From positions 682,001 through 746,000 of the forward strand of contig NZ_CP113977.2 in NCBI RefSeq assembly GCF_026870175.2: a DNA stretch of 64,000 nt, read 5' to 3'. Below are positions 9,263 to 18,306 of this stretch, piece by piece (position 1 is the first letter of the stretch; each line of letters opens with the position of its first letter). The notes under the pieces are model-generated. The model had not been told where the DNA came from and made no database searches. It was given only the letters and a program-made list of their open reading frames with translations. The position numbers and the translations under genes are program-made. The DNA comes from Flavobacterium aestivum. Lineage in GTDB: Bacteria > Bacteroidota > Bacteroidia > Flavobacteriales > Flavobacteriaceae.

Positions 9263-12200
9263 TCAAAGTTTTTCCAGAATTCTGACTTCGCCGTCTTTTT
9301 CATCCTCTGTTAAACTAACTGATTGTTTTCTGGTATACGTCTGTAAACACCATTGAATGATTTTGTTAGATGTATACATATTTGCTTGTGCCTGTAACCA
9401 TTCTTCTGCCTTTTTTGTGGTAGATGTTTTTTCTATTGCCCATGCCGCAACCAGTTGATTTGCCGGTAAGAAATTCATAACCATATTGTCTACTTTTGGG
9501 CTAAAGGCAATGATTTTTTGCAATGACTCGTTGGCTGTTGCTTTATCGCCAAGACTTGTGTAGCATAAATAATTCAGCCAGTTCTCCATTCTTTCGTCTA
9601 TGTTTTCATCATACGGTTTTCCGGCACCCAAATTCTCTGGCCATAACTTTGCTTCTGCTATAAACTGCAATGCTTTTTTGTATTGCTTGTTTTTCATTTC
9701 TGTTACCGCCTGCATTAGTTTGGCTTCATGGTACAATTGTCTGCCGGCTGTAGCTCCTTCAAAAGGCAAAATTTGCAATTGGGTTAATAATGCATCTGCT
9801 ACTGCATACTTTTTGGTTAGCAAGAGTGTTTTTGCATATAACATTCCCATGATGTAATTATCCTTATGCACTTTGTAAAAAGGCTCTACTACTGCCTGTG
9901 CTTTATCATATTGCTTTTGCACGATATAATGCTCTGTCAATAATTTAGAATATCGCCATCCTTGTTTATCCAGTTTAACGGCTTGTTGAAGATCTATCAA
10001 TGCCAATCCTGGATTATCTTTCATCAGTGCCGCTCTTGCTGCATAAAAAGCAGGATCCATAGGTTTTGCACCACATTGCTGGAACAACTCTTTTGCTTTT
10101 CCAATATTATTACGGTTCCATTCTATCAATGCCAAATGATATTTTAATTGCCATTGCTCATTTGTTGCAATCAATTTTTCTAGCACATTAGCGGTTTCGG
10201 CACGGAATGGAAAACTAATTCCTGGCTGAATCTGACTTAAATCTACTGCTTTGTTTTCTAAAAATGCTTTCCAGTAAATTAGCTCCGCATTGGGAACTGC
10301 TAGTGAAAACACTTTTAGCGCTTCCTCCTTACGATTTAATCGCTGATACCACATTCCTAATTCCAGGTATGTTTCTTGTGGCATTTCGTTTTGTATCAGC
10401 GAAATAAAACGTTGTTTTGAGGCTTCGGAACCATCCGAAAGAAATTTCTCAAAACGAACAAAGTGATTCAAAGGATCAATTGCATAAATCTTATTTAATA
10501 TTTCTGTTACTTTAGATGTATTGTTTTGCAAGCGGTATACTACTGCCAACAATTGCAGGCCATCCAAATTGTATTGATTGTTTAACAAACTTTTATCAGC
10601 ATATTCAATGGCTTTGGTTGGTTCGTTTTCACAAAAGTAAATTTTACTCAACTCCGTATATGCGGCACTGCGGTATTCAACACTCGATGCGGCAAGATCA
10701 AATCCATCTTTTGCATCGGCTATCTTTCCTAAATGCAAGTTGGCCATGGCATAATAATAATTGGCTGCCGGATCATAGGTATTAATCGCCAAAGCTTTAC
10801 TCACGGTTAAAACTGCCTCTGCATATTGGGCTTTTCTTATTTGCAGAGAGGCCATATCCGATAATGCCGGAGCATAATTGGGATCTTTCTTCAAGCATTC
10901 GGTTAATTTTTCCTCTGCTTTTATATAATCCTTAAAACTGATGTAATTTTTGCCTTGCAGGTATAAACCATATACTGAATTGTTATCAAAATCTTTTGGA
11001 ATTTCTAACGGACGGTTTAGATTGCCGTCTTCTGGTGCCGAGTTCCAAACCAGTTTATTCTCCCCGATTGCTAGTTTTAATTTATTTTCATCAACCGTAA
11101 CGCGGATAGAATCTTTGAATAATTCCATTGGCTTAACCGCAATATCCTTGGAGTACACCACTTTTCCGTTATCAAACACCACTAGTTTTTCGTTTAACTT
11201 TTGCAATGGCGAAAAATAAATCTTTAGCCAGCCGTTCTCGTTTTTCACATTTACGGAACCATAATTATTTGCTTTTACGAAACCTTTGGTTTTTTTAACC
11301 GGAAACCAGTATTCTGTCCATGAATCCGACTGATAAGGCGAAAAAGAACGGTGTTTAAAAGGTGTGTACATACTGTTTTCTGCAGATTGATTGAACAATC
11401 TTCCGCTTTGCACCTCAACGTATTGTCCGTCTGTATCCGTTAGTAATTTTTCCCAAATCATCCCTTGTTGAGACAGACCCCATATCCATATTTTCTTTCC
11501 GGGTTTATCGTCATGATTGCTGTATCTAGCCATTCCGAAATCTTCATCATGCCAGTATCCTCCAAAAAAATCGCTGTACTTACCAAATACATGGTATGAT
11601 TTATAACCTCCAAAATTATTATTGTTGTAAAAGGAAAGATCTTTTCCGTTATCCTTGTTGATCGGCCATGAATGATACTCTCCATCGTGACCTAGATAGT
11701 TCTTGCCTGGATAAATAAATTGTAAATTTCCTGCTGCTTTAATCCCTGTATTCATCCAAGTATAATACGGTTGTTCGTACGCAGTGTCATTAAACCAAAA
11801 GGAATTGGTAGTAAAATAAGCCTTGTCCTTTGGCAAATTGATATCTAATTTCCAAGATGTTCTGGTAAGTAAATCCAATACTCCAATCACACAACTCACA
11901 CTACCGTCTTCTCTGGTAATGGTTGTATAATCTACCGCTGTGGCACAATTGGGCGTATGACCTATTATTCCATAATTTCCCTCGACACCGCCGCTGGTCC
12001 AAGGTCCTCGCATGGCAATATCCCGAAATTTAATCACATGATTGTTATAAATAAAATCCTTTCCTGTTGATTTCTCGATAGCTGACCAAACCTTACCGCC
12101 AACCTCTGGCAATATTGTTAGTTTTATGTAATCGTTCTCTAATTCGACCACTTTCCACTCCTTTTGCACGGGCTTATCTGTAAAACCATCAAATCTATAA

Positions 12201-12361
12201 TACGGATAGATTTTTGAGTCTGGTTTTGGGATAGGATCCGGATCTGAAAAAGGATAGGTTGTAAAAACTTTTTTATACTCTTTGATTGTTGGCACATTAT
12301 TCTGCGCAACAACAAACTGACTTGCAAAATATAAAAGAAATACTGCTGATTTAAATTTCAT
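9263..12361 (-). CDS. DUF5107 protein with TPR repeats, exported
   Basis: This 1032-residue protein has a signal peptide (MKFKSAVFLLYFASQFVVAQ). The N-terminal 400 residues are beta-rich and resemble DUF5107 (TILPEVGGKVWSAIEKSTGKD; GPWTSGGVEGNYGIIGH; YPGKNYLGHDGEYHSWP), a domain I associate with a galactose-mutarotase-like sandwich. The rest is a long array of tetratricopeptide repeats (for example YIKAEEKLTECLKKDPNYAP). No catalytic residues can be assigned from the sequence. Proteins of this architecture occur in Bacteroidota glycan loci, where sugar binding or hydrolysis is plausible. It lies 211 bp after the GH123-like gene and 125 bp before the aminopeptidase start. Confidence 0.7.
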   Translation of the reverse strand: MKFKSAVFLLYFASQFVVAQNNVPTIKEYKKVFTTYPFSDPDPIPKPDSKIYPYYRFDGFTDKPVQKEWKVVELENDYIKLTILPEVGGKVWSAIEKSTGKDFIYNNHVIKFRDIAMRGPWTSGGVEGNYGIIGHTPNCATAVDYTTITREDGSVSCVIGVLDLLTRTSWKLDINLPKDKAYFTTNSFWFNDTAYEQPYYTWMNTGIKAAGNLQFIYPGKNYLGHDGEYHSWPINKDNGKDLSFYNNNNFGGYKSYHVFGKYSDFFGGYWHDEDFGMARYSNHDDKPGKKIWIWGLSQQGMIWEKLLTDTDGQYVEVQSGRLFNQSAENSMYTPFKHRSFSPYQSDSWTEYWFPVKKTKGFVKANNYGSVNVKNENGWLKIYFSPLQKLNEKLVVFDNGKVVYSKDIAVKPMELFKDSIRVTVDENKLKLAIGENKLVWNSAPEDGNLNRPLEIPKDFDNNSVYGLYLQGKNYISFKDYIKAEEKLTECLKKDPNYAPALSDMASLQIRKAQYAEAVLTVSKALAINTYDPAANYYYAMANLHLGKIADAKDGFDLAASSVEYRSAAYTELSKIYFCENEPTKAIEYADKSLLNNQYNLDGLQLLAVVYRLQNNTSKVTEILNKIYAIDPLNHFVRFEKFLSDGSEASKQRFISLIQNEMPQETYLELGMWYQRLNRKEEALKVFSLAVPNAELIYWKAFLENKAVDLSQIQPGISFPFRAETANVLEKLIATNEQWQLKYHLALIEWNRNNIGKAKELFQQCGAKPMDPAFYAARAALMKDNPGLALIDLQQAVKLDKQGWRYSKLLTEHYIVQKQYDKAQAVVEPFYKVHKDNYIMGMLYAKTLLLTKKYAVADALLTQLQILPFEGATAGRQLYHEAKLMQAVTEMKNKQYKKALQFIAEAKLWPENLGAGKPYDENIDERMENWLNYLCYTSLGDKATANESLQKIIAFSPKVDNMVMNFLPANQLVAAWAIEKTSTTKKAEEWLQAQANMYTSNKIIQWCLQTYTRKQSVSLTEDEKDGEVRILEKL

Positions 12362-12572
12362 AGTAGCTATTTGTTATTTTCAACGAATTAGAACGGTAAC
12401 TAACTGGCTAAGTAATATGTTATCGCCACTCTTCCTTTGTGTTTAGAATCATGGCGATTTCATACATTGTGCCTTTTATTCCTTCTCATTGCTCTTCATT
12501 TTATGCTCTAAAACATAAGGTAACCAAACCACAAAAAACAATTGAACTCAAGTTAAAAAGGCTTTAAAAAAC

Positions 12573-15500
12573 TTATTGCTTAACAATCAACAACAGTCCT
12601 TTTGCTTTTGCAACCGGTAATTCTGCATTAATTGAAAATTGTTGTACCGATTGAAAATTCTTTATTTCTGGAATTGTTATTGTAGCCTTAGCAGGATCAA
12701 TACCTAATTTTTTCCAGTCTATATTCAATTTTACTTTTACATCATTATCTGCCCAACTTGCAATAGAAATTAATGCAGAACCTTTCTTTTTATAAACCGT
12801 TGCCAATACTTTGGTATTAGTTGTTTTCACTGGACAATTTTCGCTCCAGTATCCAACCATTTCTGATCCTTTTATGCCAAAGTCATTCCATACTTTCCAG
12901 ATTGGTCTCGGGTCTGCATTATCACTCCAAGGCATTCTGTTCGTCATGCCGTAAATCATACCTCGCCAAGCGTTTCCGCCATCTTGCAACATTTCGCCCA
13001 TAAGCCCGAAAGGGATTCCGCTTACTTCGGTCAAGAAAAAGTCCGGTTGATTTTTTTCATAATCAAAATATTCTCCAAACCATAGTTTATTTAGATATGG
13101 AAAATGCTCCATGTATAAATTGGCACTGTTATTAAACCCATCACTTTTGTTATACTGGTTGGCACTATGCAAATCAATTATTCCAGGATGTCCGTTTTGA
13201 GTCAATACTCTTTTTACTCGCTTCATAGTTACTCTATCAAAAGCAACGTCATCAAGGTAAACTCCATCTATACCTACGTTTTGAACCAACCAATTCATTC
13301 CTTCTACGTAATAATTATGCCAACGGTTCATTCCGCTATTTACTATTGCTGCATCTTTTATCCCAGGTACAAACCATGCTGCTATATAATCATCGCCTAC
13401 ATGTTCCTGTAACCAATTGAAGCCTCCACCTTTTCCTGGAGAATAAATTTCATGTCCCAAACTTCTTAAAGCAAATGTTTCATATGCTTTGTTTGAAAGC
13501 TCTCTGATCGTATTGTAAATTTTTACTTTTAGTCCTTTGCCATGTGCCTCATCTATATAATTTTTCATCTTTTCATGCTCGATAAAAGGATAGTTGATAT
13601 ATGGATTGATAGGAGTAGCATGGTGTATATTCACGATTGTTGCTCCTGTTTTTGCAATGGTATCTAAATTATCATACTTGTGATAGAATTTGCTGTCCCA
13701 TTGGAAATCGGTATTGATTGCATGAAAAGGTGTAATCAACAAATTGAAATTATAGTACAAAACATCTCCTTTTTTCATGCTTCGGCTTCCGCTGTATGCA
13801 TTAACCAAAACTGATTTTCCGCTAGGTACAATGTCAATTCCCCCTTTGTTTCCGTTGCCCCAAGATGCTGGCAAAAGCAATGGTTTTTGTAAATAGAAAT
13901 TAGTATTCAAAGGACGGCTGTATTTTTCATCTCTTAATGAAAATTGCAATCCTGAATTCACGTTCCCGATCCATGCTCCATCCTGATTTTTATTGGCCAC
14001 ATCCCATTTCCATTTAATCGATTCTGGGCGTTCTCCTCCTTTTTGACCTAATCCCATCAGATATTTAGCCGATGTAGGCTGCAATGGCATTTGAAAATTA
14101 ATGTCATTGAAAGTAACATCCTCAAGAGCCGTAATTTTTACAGTGTATGATAAAAACCCATCAAATTCTAGGGTTCCGTTTACCTGCATTTCTACAGCAG
14201 TATCCGTATTGGTACTTTCCCAAGATACTGTTCCTGCTTCTTTTTTGGTAAATTTAAAACTGGTGTTTTTCCAATTATTAATTTCTTTTCCTGTGTTGTC
14301 TACTAAATGAAATTGTGCTGGAGCTGTTAATATATCATTGGCTTTGGTACCAATTGAAGTCATTTCGGGTGTGAAAAAAGTCTGAATTTGAGCCGGTAGT
14401 CCGTTCTTGTTCAAAAGCACTTTTCTTCCTAATAATGAAACCTCTGCTTCTTTTACTTCTAATGGAGTATATGGTGCAATTACCGTGTTTTCTTGTGCCA
14501 TTGTAGAATTCAACCATTTTAATCGGGTCATTTTTTCGGGTTGGTCGATGCCACCGTTATGAGTTACTTCCTCTTTAACCACTAAATGAAGGGTAACCGT
14601 TTGGGCAGCACCTCCCGAACTCACCAAAAACTCACCAAAATAATCTCCAGCGACAGTACTTTCCGGAACATCAATTCCGCACCACATAGCTTGGATTCTA
14701 CCTTTTGAAACATTTACAGTATTCGAAAAAACAGTTCCATCATATTTTGTTCCGTCTGTATTGATACAGCTTATACTTTTTGCTGCAATTGTTTTTCCGT
14801 CTTTACTTTTTAAATCCGAAAATGTAACTTTCAGGTTGTTTAAATCTTGCAAAGCATAAACTCCCAACTGAAATGCCAAATATTCTCCTCTTAATGCAGT
14901 ATCTGTAAAAGTGTTTTGAACTCCCTTATCGATCCAACGCTTTGGTAAATCTTTTTGCATTCGGATAGAGTTCGTTCTGTCTTCCGGGAAAACCAAGAAT
15001 GCTTTTCCTTTGTTCTGTGCAATTATATTTTGGGTTTCGGTAGCCGTTGCAATCACTTCCATAGGATAAAAACTATTGAAAGCATTGATACTTTGAATTT
15101 CCGAAACGCTACAATTTGGTTTTAAATCGGCTTTTACTTTTGACAACCATGCCGCATCAGCAGTATTCTCCGGTTTTACATAAACTCCTTTTGGGTAATT
15201 TGCCTTACCTTCATCTATGTATGGTAGATAATAAACATAGTAAGTTCCTTTACCGGAAACCGGTTCAAAAAGTACTGTTCCGGATTCTCTGTTTATATTT
15301 TCAGACTTAACATTTAGAATGTCTTTTCCTGTTTTTGCATCTTGCACAATGATGCGTTTTTGTTCTGGATTTTCGTCTCTCCTTCTCCAATCAATTGTTG
15401 TTTTGGCAACCGTTCCGCTACCTGTAAACTGTACTATCGCTCGATGATTTCCGAGTAAATCAGGATTCCAACTGTCGTTTCCATCCGTGTACTTTAATTC

Positions 15501-15587
15501 TTGTGCCTGTAAAGCGCCTGTTGTTATAAAAAGACAAAGTGCGAATAAGCTACTTATAAAAAATCTCGGTTTTAAGTTGTTTTGCAT
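12573..15587 (-). CDS. GH123/DUF6067-like glycoside hydrolase
   Basis: This 1004-residue protein begins with a signal peptide (MQNNLKPRFFISSLFALCLFITTGALQAQ). Beta-rich N-terminal domains precede a TIM-barrel-like region of about 350 residues. That region contains IVNIHHATPINPYINYPF, KVKIYNTIRELS and the acidic strand GVYLDDVAFDR (about residues 776-784), whose Asp residues are candidate catalytic groups. A small beta domain closes the chain. The layout resembles Bacteroidota proteins annotated with the GH123 N-terminal domain (formerly DUF6067). GH123 itself is a beta-N-acetylgalactosaminidase with an Asp-Glu pair, which I do not see here, so the specificity is open. A GalNAc-directed role fits the GH109 gene in the same locus. 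Confidence 0.65.
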   Translation of the reverse strand: MQNNLKPRFFISSLFALCLFITTGALQAQELKYTDGNDSWNPDLLGNHRAIVQFTGSGTVAKTTIDWRRRDENPEQKRIIVQDAKTGKDILNVKSENINRESGTVLFEPVSGKGTYYVYYLPYIDEGKANYPKGVYVKPENTADAAWLSKVKADLKPNCSVSEIQSINAFNSFYPMEVIATATETQNIIAQNKGKAFLVFPEDRTNSIRMQKDLPKRWIDKGVQNTFTDTALRGEYLAFQLGVYALQDLNNLKVTFSDLKSKDGKTIAAKSISCINTDGTKYDGTVFSNTVNVSKGRIQAMWCGIDVPESTVAGDYFGEFLVSSGGAAQTVTLHLVVKEEVTHNGGIDQPEKMTRLKWLNSTMAQENTVIAPYTPLEVKEAEVSLLGRKVLLNKNGLPAQIQTFFTPEMTSIGTKANDILTAPAQFHLVDNTGKEINNWKNTSFKFTKKEAGTVSWESTNTDTAVEMQVNGTLEFDGFLSYTVKITALEDVTFNDINFQMPLQPTSAKYLMGLGQKGGERPESIKWKWDVANKNQDGAWIGNVNSGLQFSLRDEKYSRPLNTNFYLQKPLLLPASWGNGNKGGIDIVPSGKSVLVNAYSGSRSMKKGDVLYYNFNLLITPFHAINTDFQWDSKFYHKYDNLDTIAKTGATIVNIHHATPINPYINYPFIEHEKMKNYIDEAHGKGLKVKIYNTIRELSNKAYETFALRSLGHEIYSPGKGGGFNWLQEHVGDDYIAAWFVPGIKDAAIVNSGMNRWHNYYVEGMNWLVQNVGIDGVYLDDVAFDRVTMKRVKRVLTQNGHPGIIDLHSANQYNKSDGFNNSANLYMEHFPYLNKLWFGEYFDYEKNQPDFFLTEVSGIPFGLMGEMLQDGGNAWRGMIYGMTNRMPWSDNADPRPIWKVWNDFGIKGSEMVGYWSENCPVKTTNTKVLATVYKKKGSALISIASWADNDVKVKLNIDWKKLGIDPAKATITIPEIKNFQSVQQFSINAELPVAKAKGLLLIVKQ

Positions 15588-15645
15588 GATTGTATTTTTT
15601 TCAAAAGAGTGTATAGAATAGTAATAATTTGTATTATAGAACCGC

Positions 15646-16635
15646 TTAGTAAATAGCTTCCCAACCTTGTTTTTTCCAATATTCTATAATGGGTTTATAA
15701 GGTCCTAGTCTATGTTGTTTTTCAGAGAAAGGATCGCTAAAAGGTGCATGCGCATAATCTATCGCTTTTGCTTTTGGGTCTGGGTAATCTAATGTTTTTG
15801 GGTTGGGTCTGGTATGAACAGAATCATCATTCACATAAGCTGCAATGTCGAGCGCTTGTGCATCTGTCAAATATGGTTTTCCAACAGTTACTTTATCATA
15901 AGGCATATTTCCTTTTAGCCATTGTGCTTGCTTAATAACTCTATGCATGCTTGAACCGGGTTGGTAGGCATAATTACCCCATAAAGGCGGGTAAACATAG
16001 CCCGATTTATCCTCATTGAATTTCCCCTGTCCGTCATTTCCATGACAACGAGCACAGTTTTCGGTAAAAAGCACTTTTCCTCTCTCTGGACTTGCTGCTA
16101 CTTCCGGAAATTCAATTTTTAGGTTTTTAGAACCTTTAAACAAACTATCTTTTGGTACAAACTTGCTAATCCATTTAAAATAAGATAAGAAAGCAACCAT
16201 TTCATCACTGTCTAATGGCAATGGTTTTCCTGAATGCGGACGCATCACACAGTTGTTTACACGTTCTGCCAATGTGAGTACTTTGTCTTCTCTTCCACGG
16301 TATTGTGGGTAATTATCATGCGATGACATCAAGTTGAAAGCATATGGTTTGGTTCCTGCATCCTGATGGCAATTGGTACAATTCATTTTATTGCCCAAAT
16401 ATTTTCCTTTAATTCCGTTTGGACCAATATAATACGCTGTTCTTAGCATTAATTCTCTTCCATAACGCACTGACTCGCCAAACTTATCATTTGGGATTTT
16501 TGAAGTATCAATGGTAATATAAGATTCATCTTTTGCATCTGTTTTCGCAACAGTATTAGCCGAAGATAAATTACATGAATTAAAAACCATTATTGGCACT
16601 GCAAAAAGGATTCCTATAACAACTATTTTTTTCAT
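15646..16635 (-). CDS. TsdA-like diheme cytochrome c lipoprotein
   Basis: This 329-residue protein has a lipoprotein signal (MKKIVVIGILFAVPIMVFNSC). Two heme c sites are visible: CTNCH (residues 86-90) and CARCH (194-198). The N-terminal half matches the thiosulfate dehydrogenase/tetrathionate reductase TsdA pattern: RYGRELMLRTAYYIGPNG, then NCxNCHQDAGTKP, then RVNNC, where Cys129 would be the unusual cysteine axial ligand of heme 1. Met244 in KGNMPY is a candidate ligand of heme 2. TsdA interconverts thiosulfate and tetrathionate. No other sulfur-oxidation genes are near, and it lies inside a glycan locus, so it may have another redox partner. The gene is 58 bp before the GH123-like gene. 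Confidence 0.8.
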   Translation of the reverse strand: MKKIVVIGILFAVPIMVFNSCNLSSANTVAKTDAKDESYITIDTSKIPNDKFGESVRYGRELMLRTAYYIGPNGIKGKYLGNKMNCTNCHQDAGTKPYAFNLMSSHDNYPQYRGREDKVLTLAERVNNCVMRPHSGKPLPLDSDEMVAFLSYFKWISKFVPKDSLFKGSKNLKIEFPEVAASPERGKVLFTENCARCHGNDGQGKFNEDKSGYVYPPLWGNYAYQPGSSMHRVIKQAQWLKGNMPYDKVTVGKPYLTDAQALDIAAYVNDDSVHTRPNPKTLDYPDPKAKAIDYAHAPFSDPFSEKQHRLGPYKPIIEYWKKQGWEAIY

Positions 16636-16708
16636 TCTAATAAGGTATTAAATCCTGGTATCTAAAAGCTATTTCTTCCAAAAAAGTATTTAAATTTTGG
16701 TTGTCAGG

Positions 16709-16756
16709 AACCCACTTTTTCATTTCATCGGAAGAAAAATATTTTTGATGTGGGTT
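16709..16756 (-). other. Hairpin in the spacer before the cytochrome gene
   Basis: AACCCAC (16709-16715) pairs with GTGGGTT (16750-16756), with further partial pairing of GATG/CATC inside. The hairpin lies in the 156-bp gap between the arylsulfotransferase-like gene and the cytochrome gene. No U-run follows, so it is not a standard terminator. It could be a processing or mRNA-stability structure. Confidence 0.35.
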
Positions 16757-16791
16757 TCTACTGAAACTGCTCTTTTCCCTTTGGTTATTTT

Positions 16792-18201
16792 TTAATTAAA
16801 AAGAAACGGTTTGAGTTTATCTTCCGGGATAAACTTAGTTCGATAAGGTGGAATTTCTGACTCTAAAGCCCATAGTAACACCCCTTGTTTATTGGTCAAA
16901 ACCGTTATATGTCTTTTGGAACAACATGCCAATATGGTTGCTGCATCTATCCTATAGGCACTTCCCATTCTGTCATTATAGATTTCCTTTGGCAATTTTA
17001 CCTGATAATCCAGTTTTATGGCATTGCCTTTTTCGTCTACTTTGAAAGCAAAAATTGAAGATTGTTTTTTATCGACTCCATTATCAAAAAACATCAAGCT
17101 TCCCTCTTCGTTAATGTGTGCCGCATGGGCTTGCGAGAAACTACAATTGACAGGCATTTTCATGGTACCACCTTTTCCTATTTTCCAGATTACTTTTCCG
17201 GTTTTAGCATCTACTTTCCAGATTTGGCCATTGTTATAAAACGAAATAATGAAATTGCCGTCTTTGTCATAATTCAAACTGTTGGCATGCATCCAATCCT
17301 TCTTGGTTTTCAGTAATGCTTTGTCTTTCATTGGATCTAAATCGTCAAAAACGCTCCATTTCCAGAGTTGTTTTCCTTTTTTGTCCAAAATGATAATTCC
17401 GTCACCATTGATGGTATCTTTCTTTTTACCTCCAATAGCGGTTAAATCAGTTATTCTTTCATCAACAAATAGTGTTACGATTTCGTTTGTTGATTTTTTT
17501 ATGATTTCATGATGAATGACTTGTTTAAAATCTCCTTGACCTTTTTTAAGGTGTGTTAGTGTATCGCCTTGCAAATTAATTTCCAAGATTTCGCTGCCAT
17601 AACTTGTTGGTTCATCATTCTTCCCAAGTATAGAAATAATGCTTTGATCATCTGTAAAACAAGAAACTTTAAATCCCGTTCCTTCTACCGTATGATACCA
17701 TCTCAAGTTCCCTTTATAATCTACAATGTAAGCTACTCCGGGTGTTTCTCTTTTGCTTAAGAGCAAAAAACCTTTTTTGAAATTTTCAGGCAATAGTTTT
17801 GGTTTTGGACAATTGGCCTTGAATTGTTTTTGCAACCATTCCGGCAATTGTCTGGATTTGAATGCATAGACTTTACTTGTGTTTTTTACATCATCCTGAA
17901 CTGTCACAACTTGATAGTTGTATTTAGTCTCAGGTCTGATGGAACATAGCACCAATGAATGTTTTTTACCACTTGGACTTATCATAGATGACATTTTATC
18001 TTTACTTCCTATTGCCTCACGCCAATATTCTACATATACTTTTGCATCTGTACTTGTAGTAACATCAATTTGAATCTTCAATTCGTTGTTACTATGAGTT
18101 CCGACGCTGATATTTTTGATACAATTGCTTTTATTAGAGCAACCCATCAGTACTAATAGCGGGAGAACAAAAAGTGTTTTTGATAAAAATCTCTTGATCA
18201 T
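16792..18201 (-). CDS. Arylsulfotransferase-like (ASST family) lipoprotein
   Basis: This 469-residue protein has a lipobox (LLVLMGCSNKS). After a fibronectin-like N-terminal domain it shows the beta-propeller pattern of aryl-sulfate sulfotransferases: GVAYIVDYKGNLRWYHTV, then KDWMHANSLNYDKDGNFIISF and GQIWKVDAKTGKVIWKIG. The MHANS segment is the usual His-containing active-site strand. Family members move sulfate between phenolic compounds without PAPS, in the periplasm. It is the first gene after the hairpin that follows SusD. Whether it moves sulfate here is unproven; some family members may only be structural propellers. A sulfated glycan or glycoprotein target would explain its place in the locus. 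Confidence 0.7.
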   Translation of the reverse strand: MIKRFLSKTLFVLPLLVLMGCSNKSNCIKNISVGTHSNNELKIQIDVTTSTDAKVYVEYWREAIGSKDKMSSMISPSGKKHSLVLCSIRPETKYNYQVVTVQDDVKNTSKVYAFKSRQLPEWLQKQFKANCPKPKLLPENFKKGFLLLSKRETPGVAYIVDYKGNLRWYHTVEGTGFKVSCFTDDQSIISILGKNDEPTSYGSEILEINLQGDTLTHLKKGQGDFKQVIHHEIIKKSTNEIVTLFVDERITDLTAIGGKKKDTINGDGIIILDKKGKQLWKWSVFDDLDPMKDKALLKTKKDWMHANSLNYDKDGNFIISFYNNGQIWKVDAKTGKVIWKIGKGGTMKMPVNCSFSQAHAAHINEEGSLMFFDNGVDKKQSSIFAFKVDEKGNAIKLDYQVKLPKEIYNDRMGSAYRIDAATILACCSKRHITVLTNKQGVLLWALESEIPPYRTKFIPEDKLKPFLFN

Positions 18202-18240
18202 TTTATGTCTGTGTTTAAAAAAATGCTACTGCTTTTTTAT

Positions 18241-18289
18241 AAAAACCAAGAATATAATAGTCTCACAATTTATTATATTCTTGATTTTT
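18241..18289 (-). terminator. Hairpin with U-run directly after susD (partial terminator/attenuator)
   Basis: Arms of 19 bp with one mismatch (18241-18259 with 18271-18289) enclose an 11-base loop. Read on the minus strand, the stem ends in TTTTT. It begins 18 bp past the SusD stop and lies before the arylsulfotransferase-like gene, on the same strand. Such a structure would let SusC/SusD be expressed more strongly than the enzymes behind them. Confidence 0.8.
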
Positions 18290-18306
18290 AAAATACCTAT
18301 TCCTGC

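Noticed and set aside
15646..16635. A dedicated sulfur-oxidation locus around the TsdA-like gene
   Set aside because: No sox, phs or ttr genes are near; all neighbours belong to glycan use.
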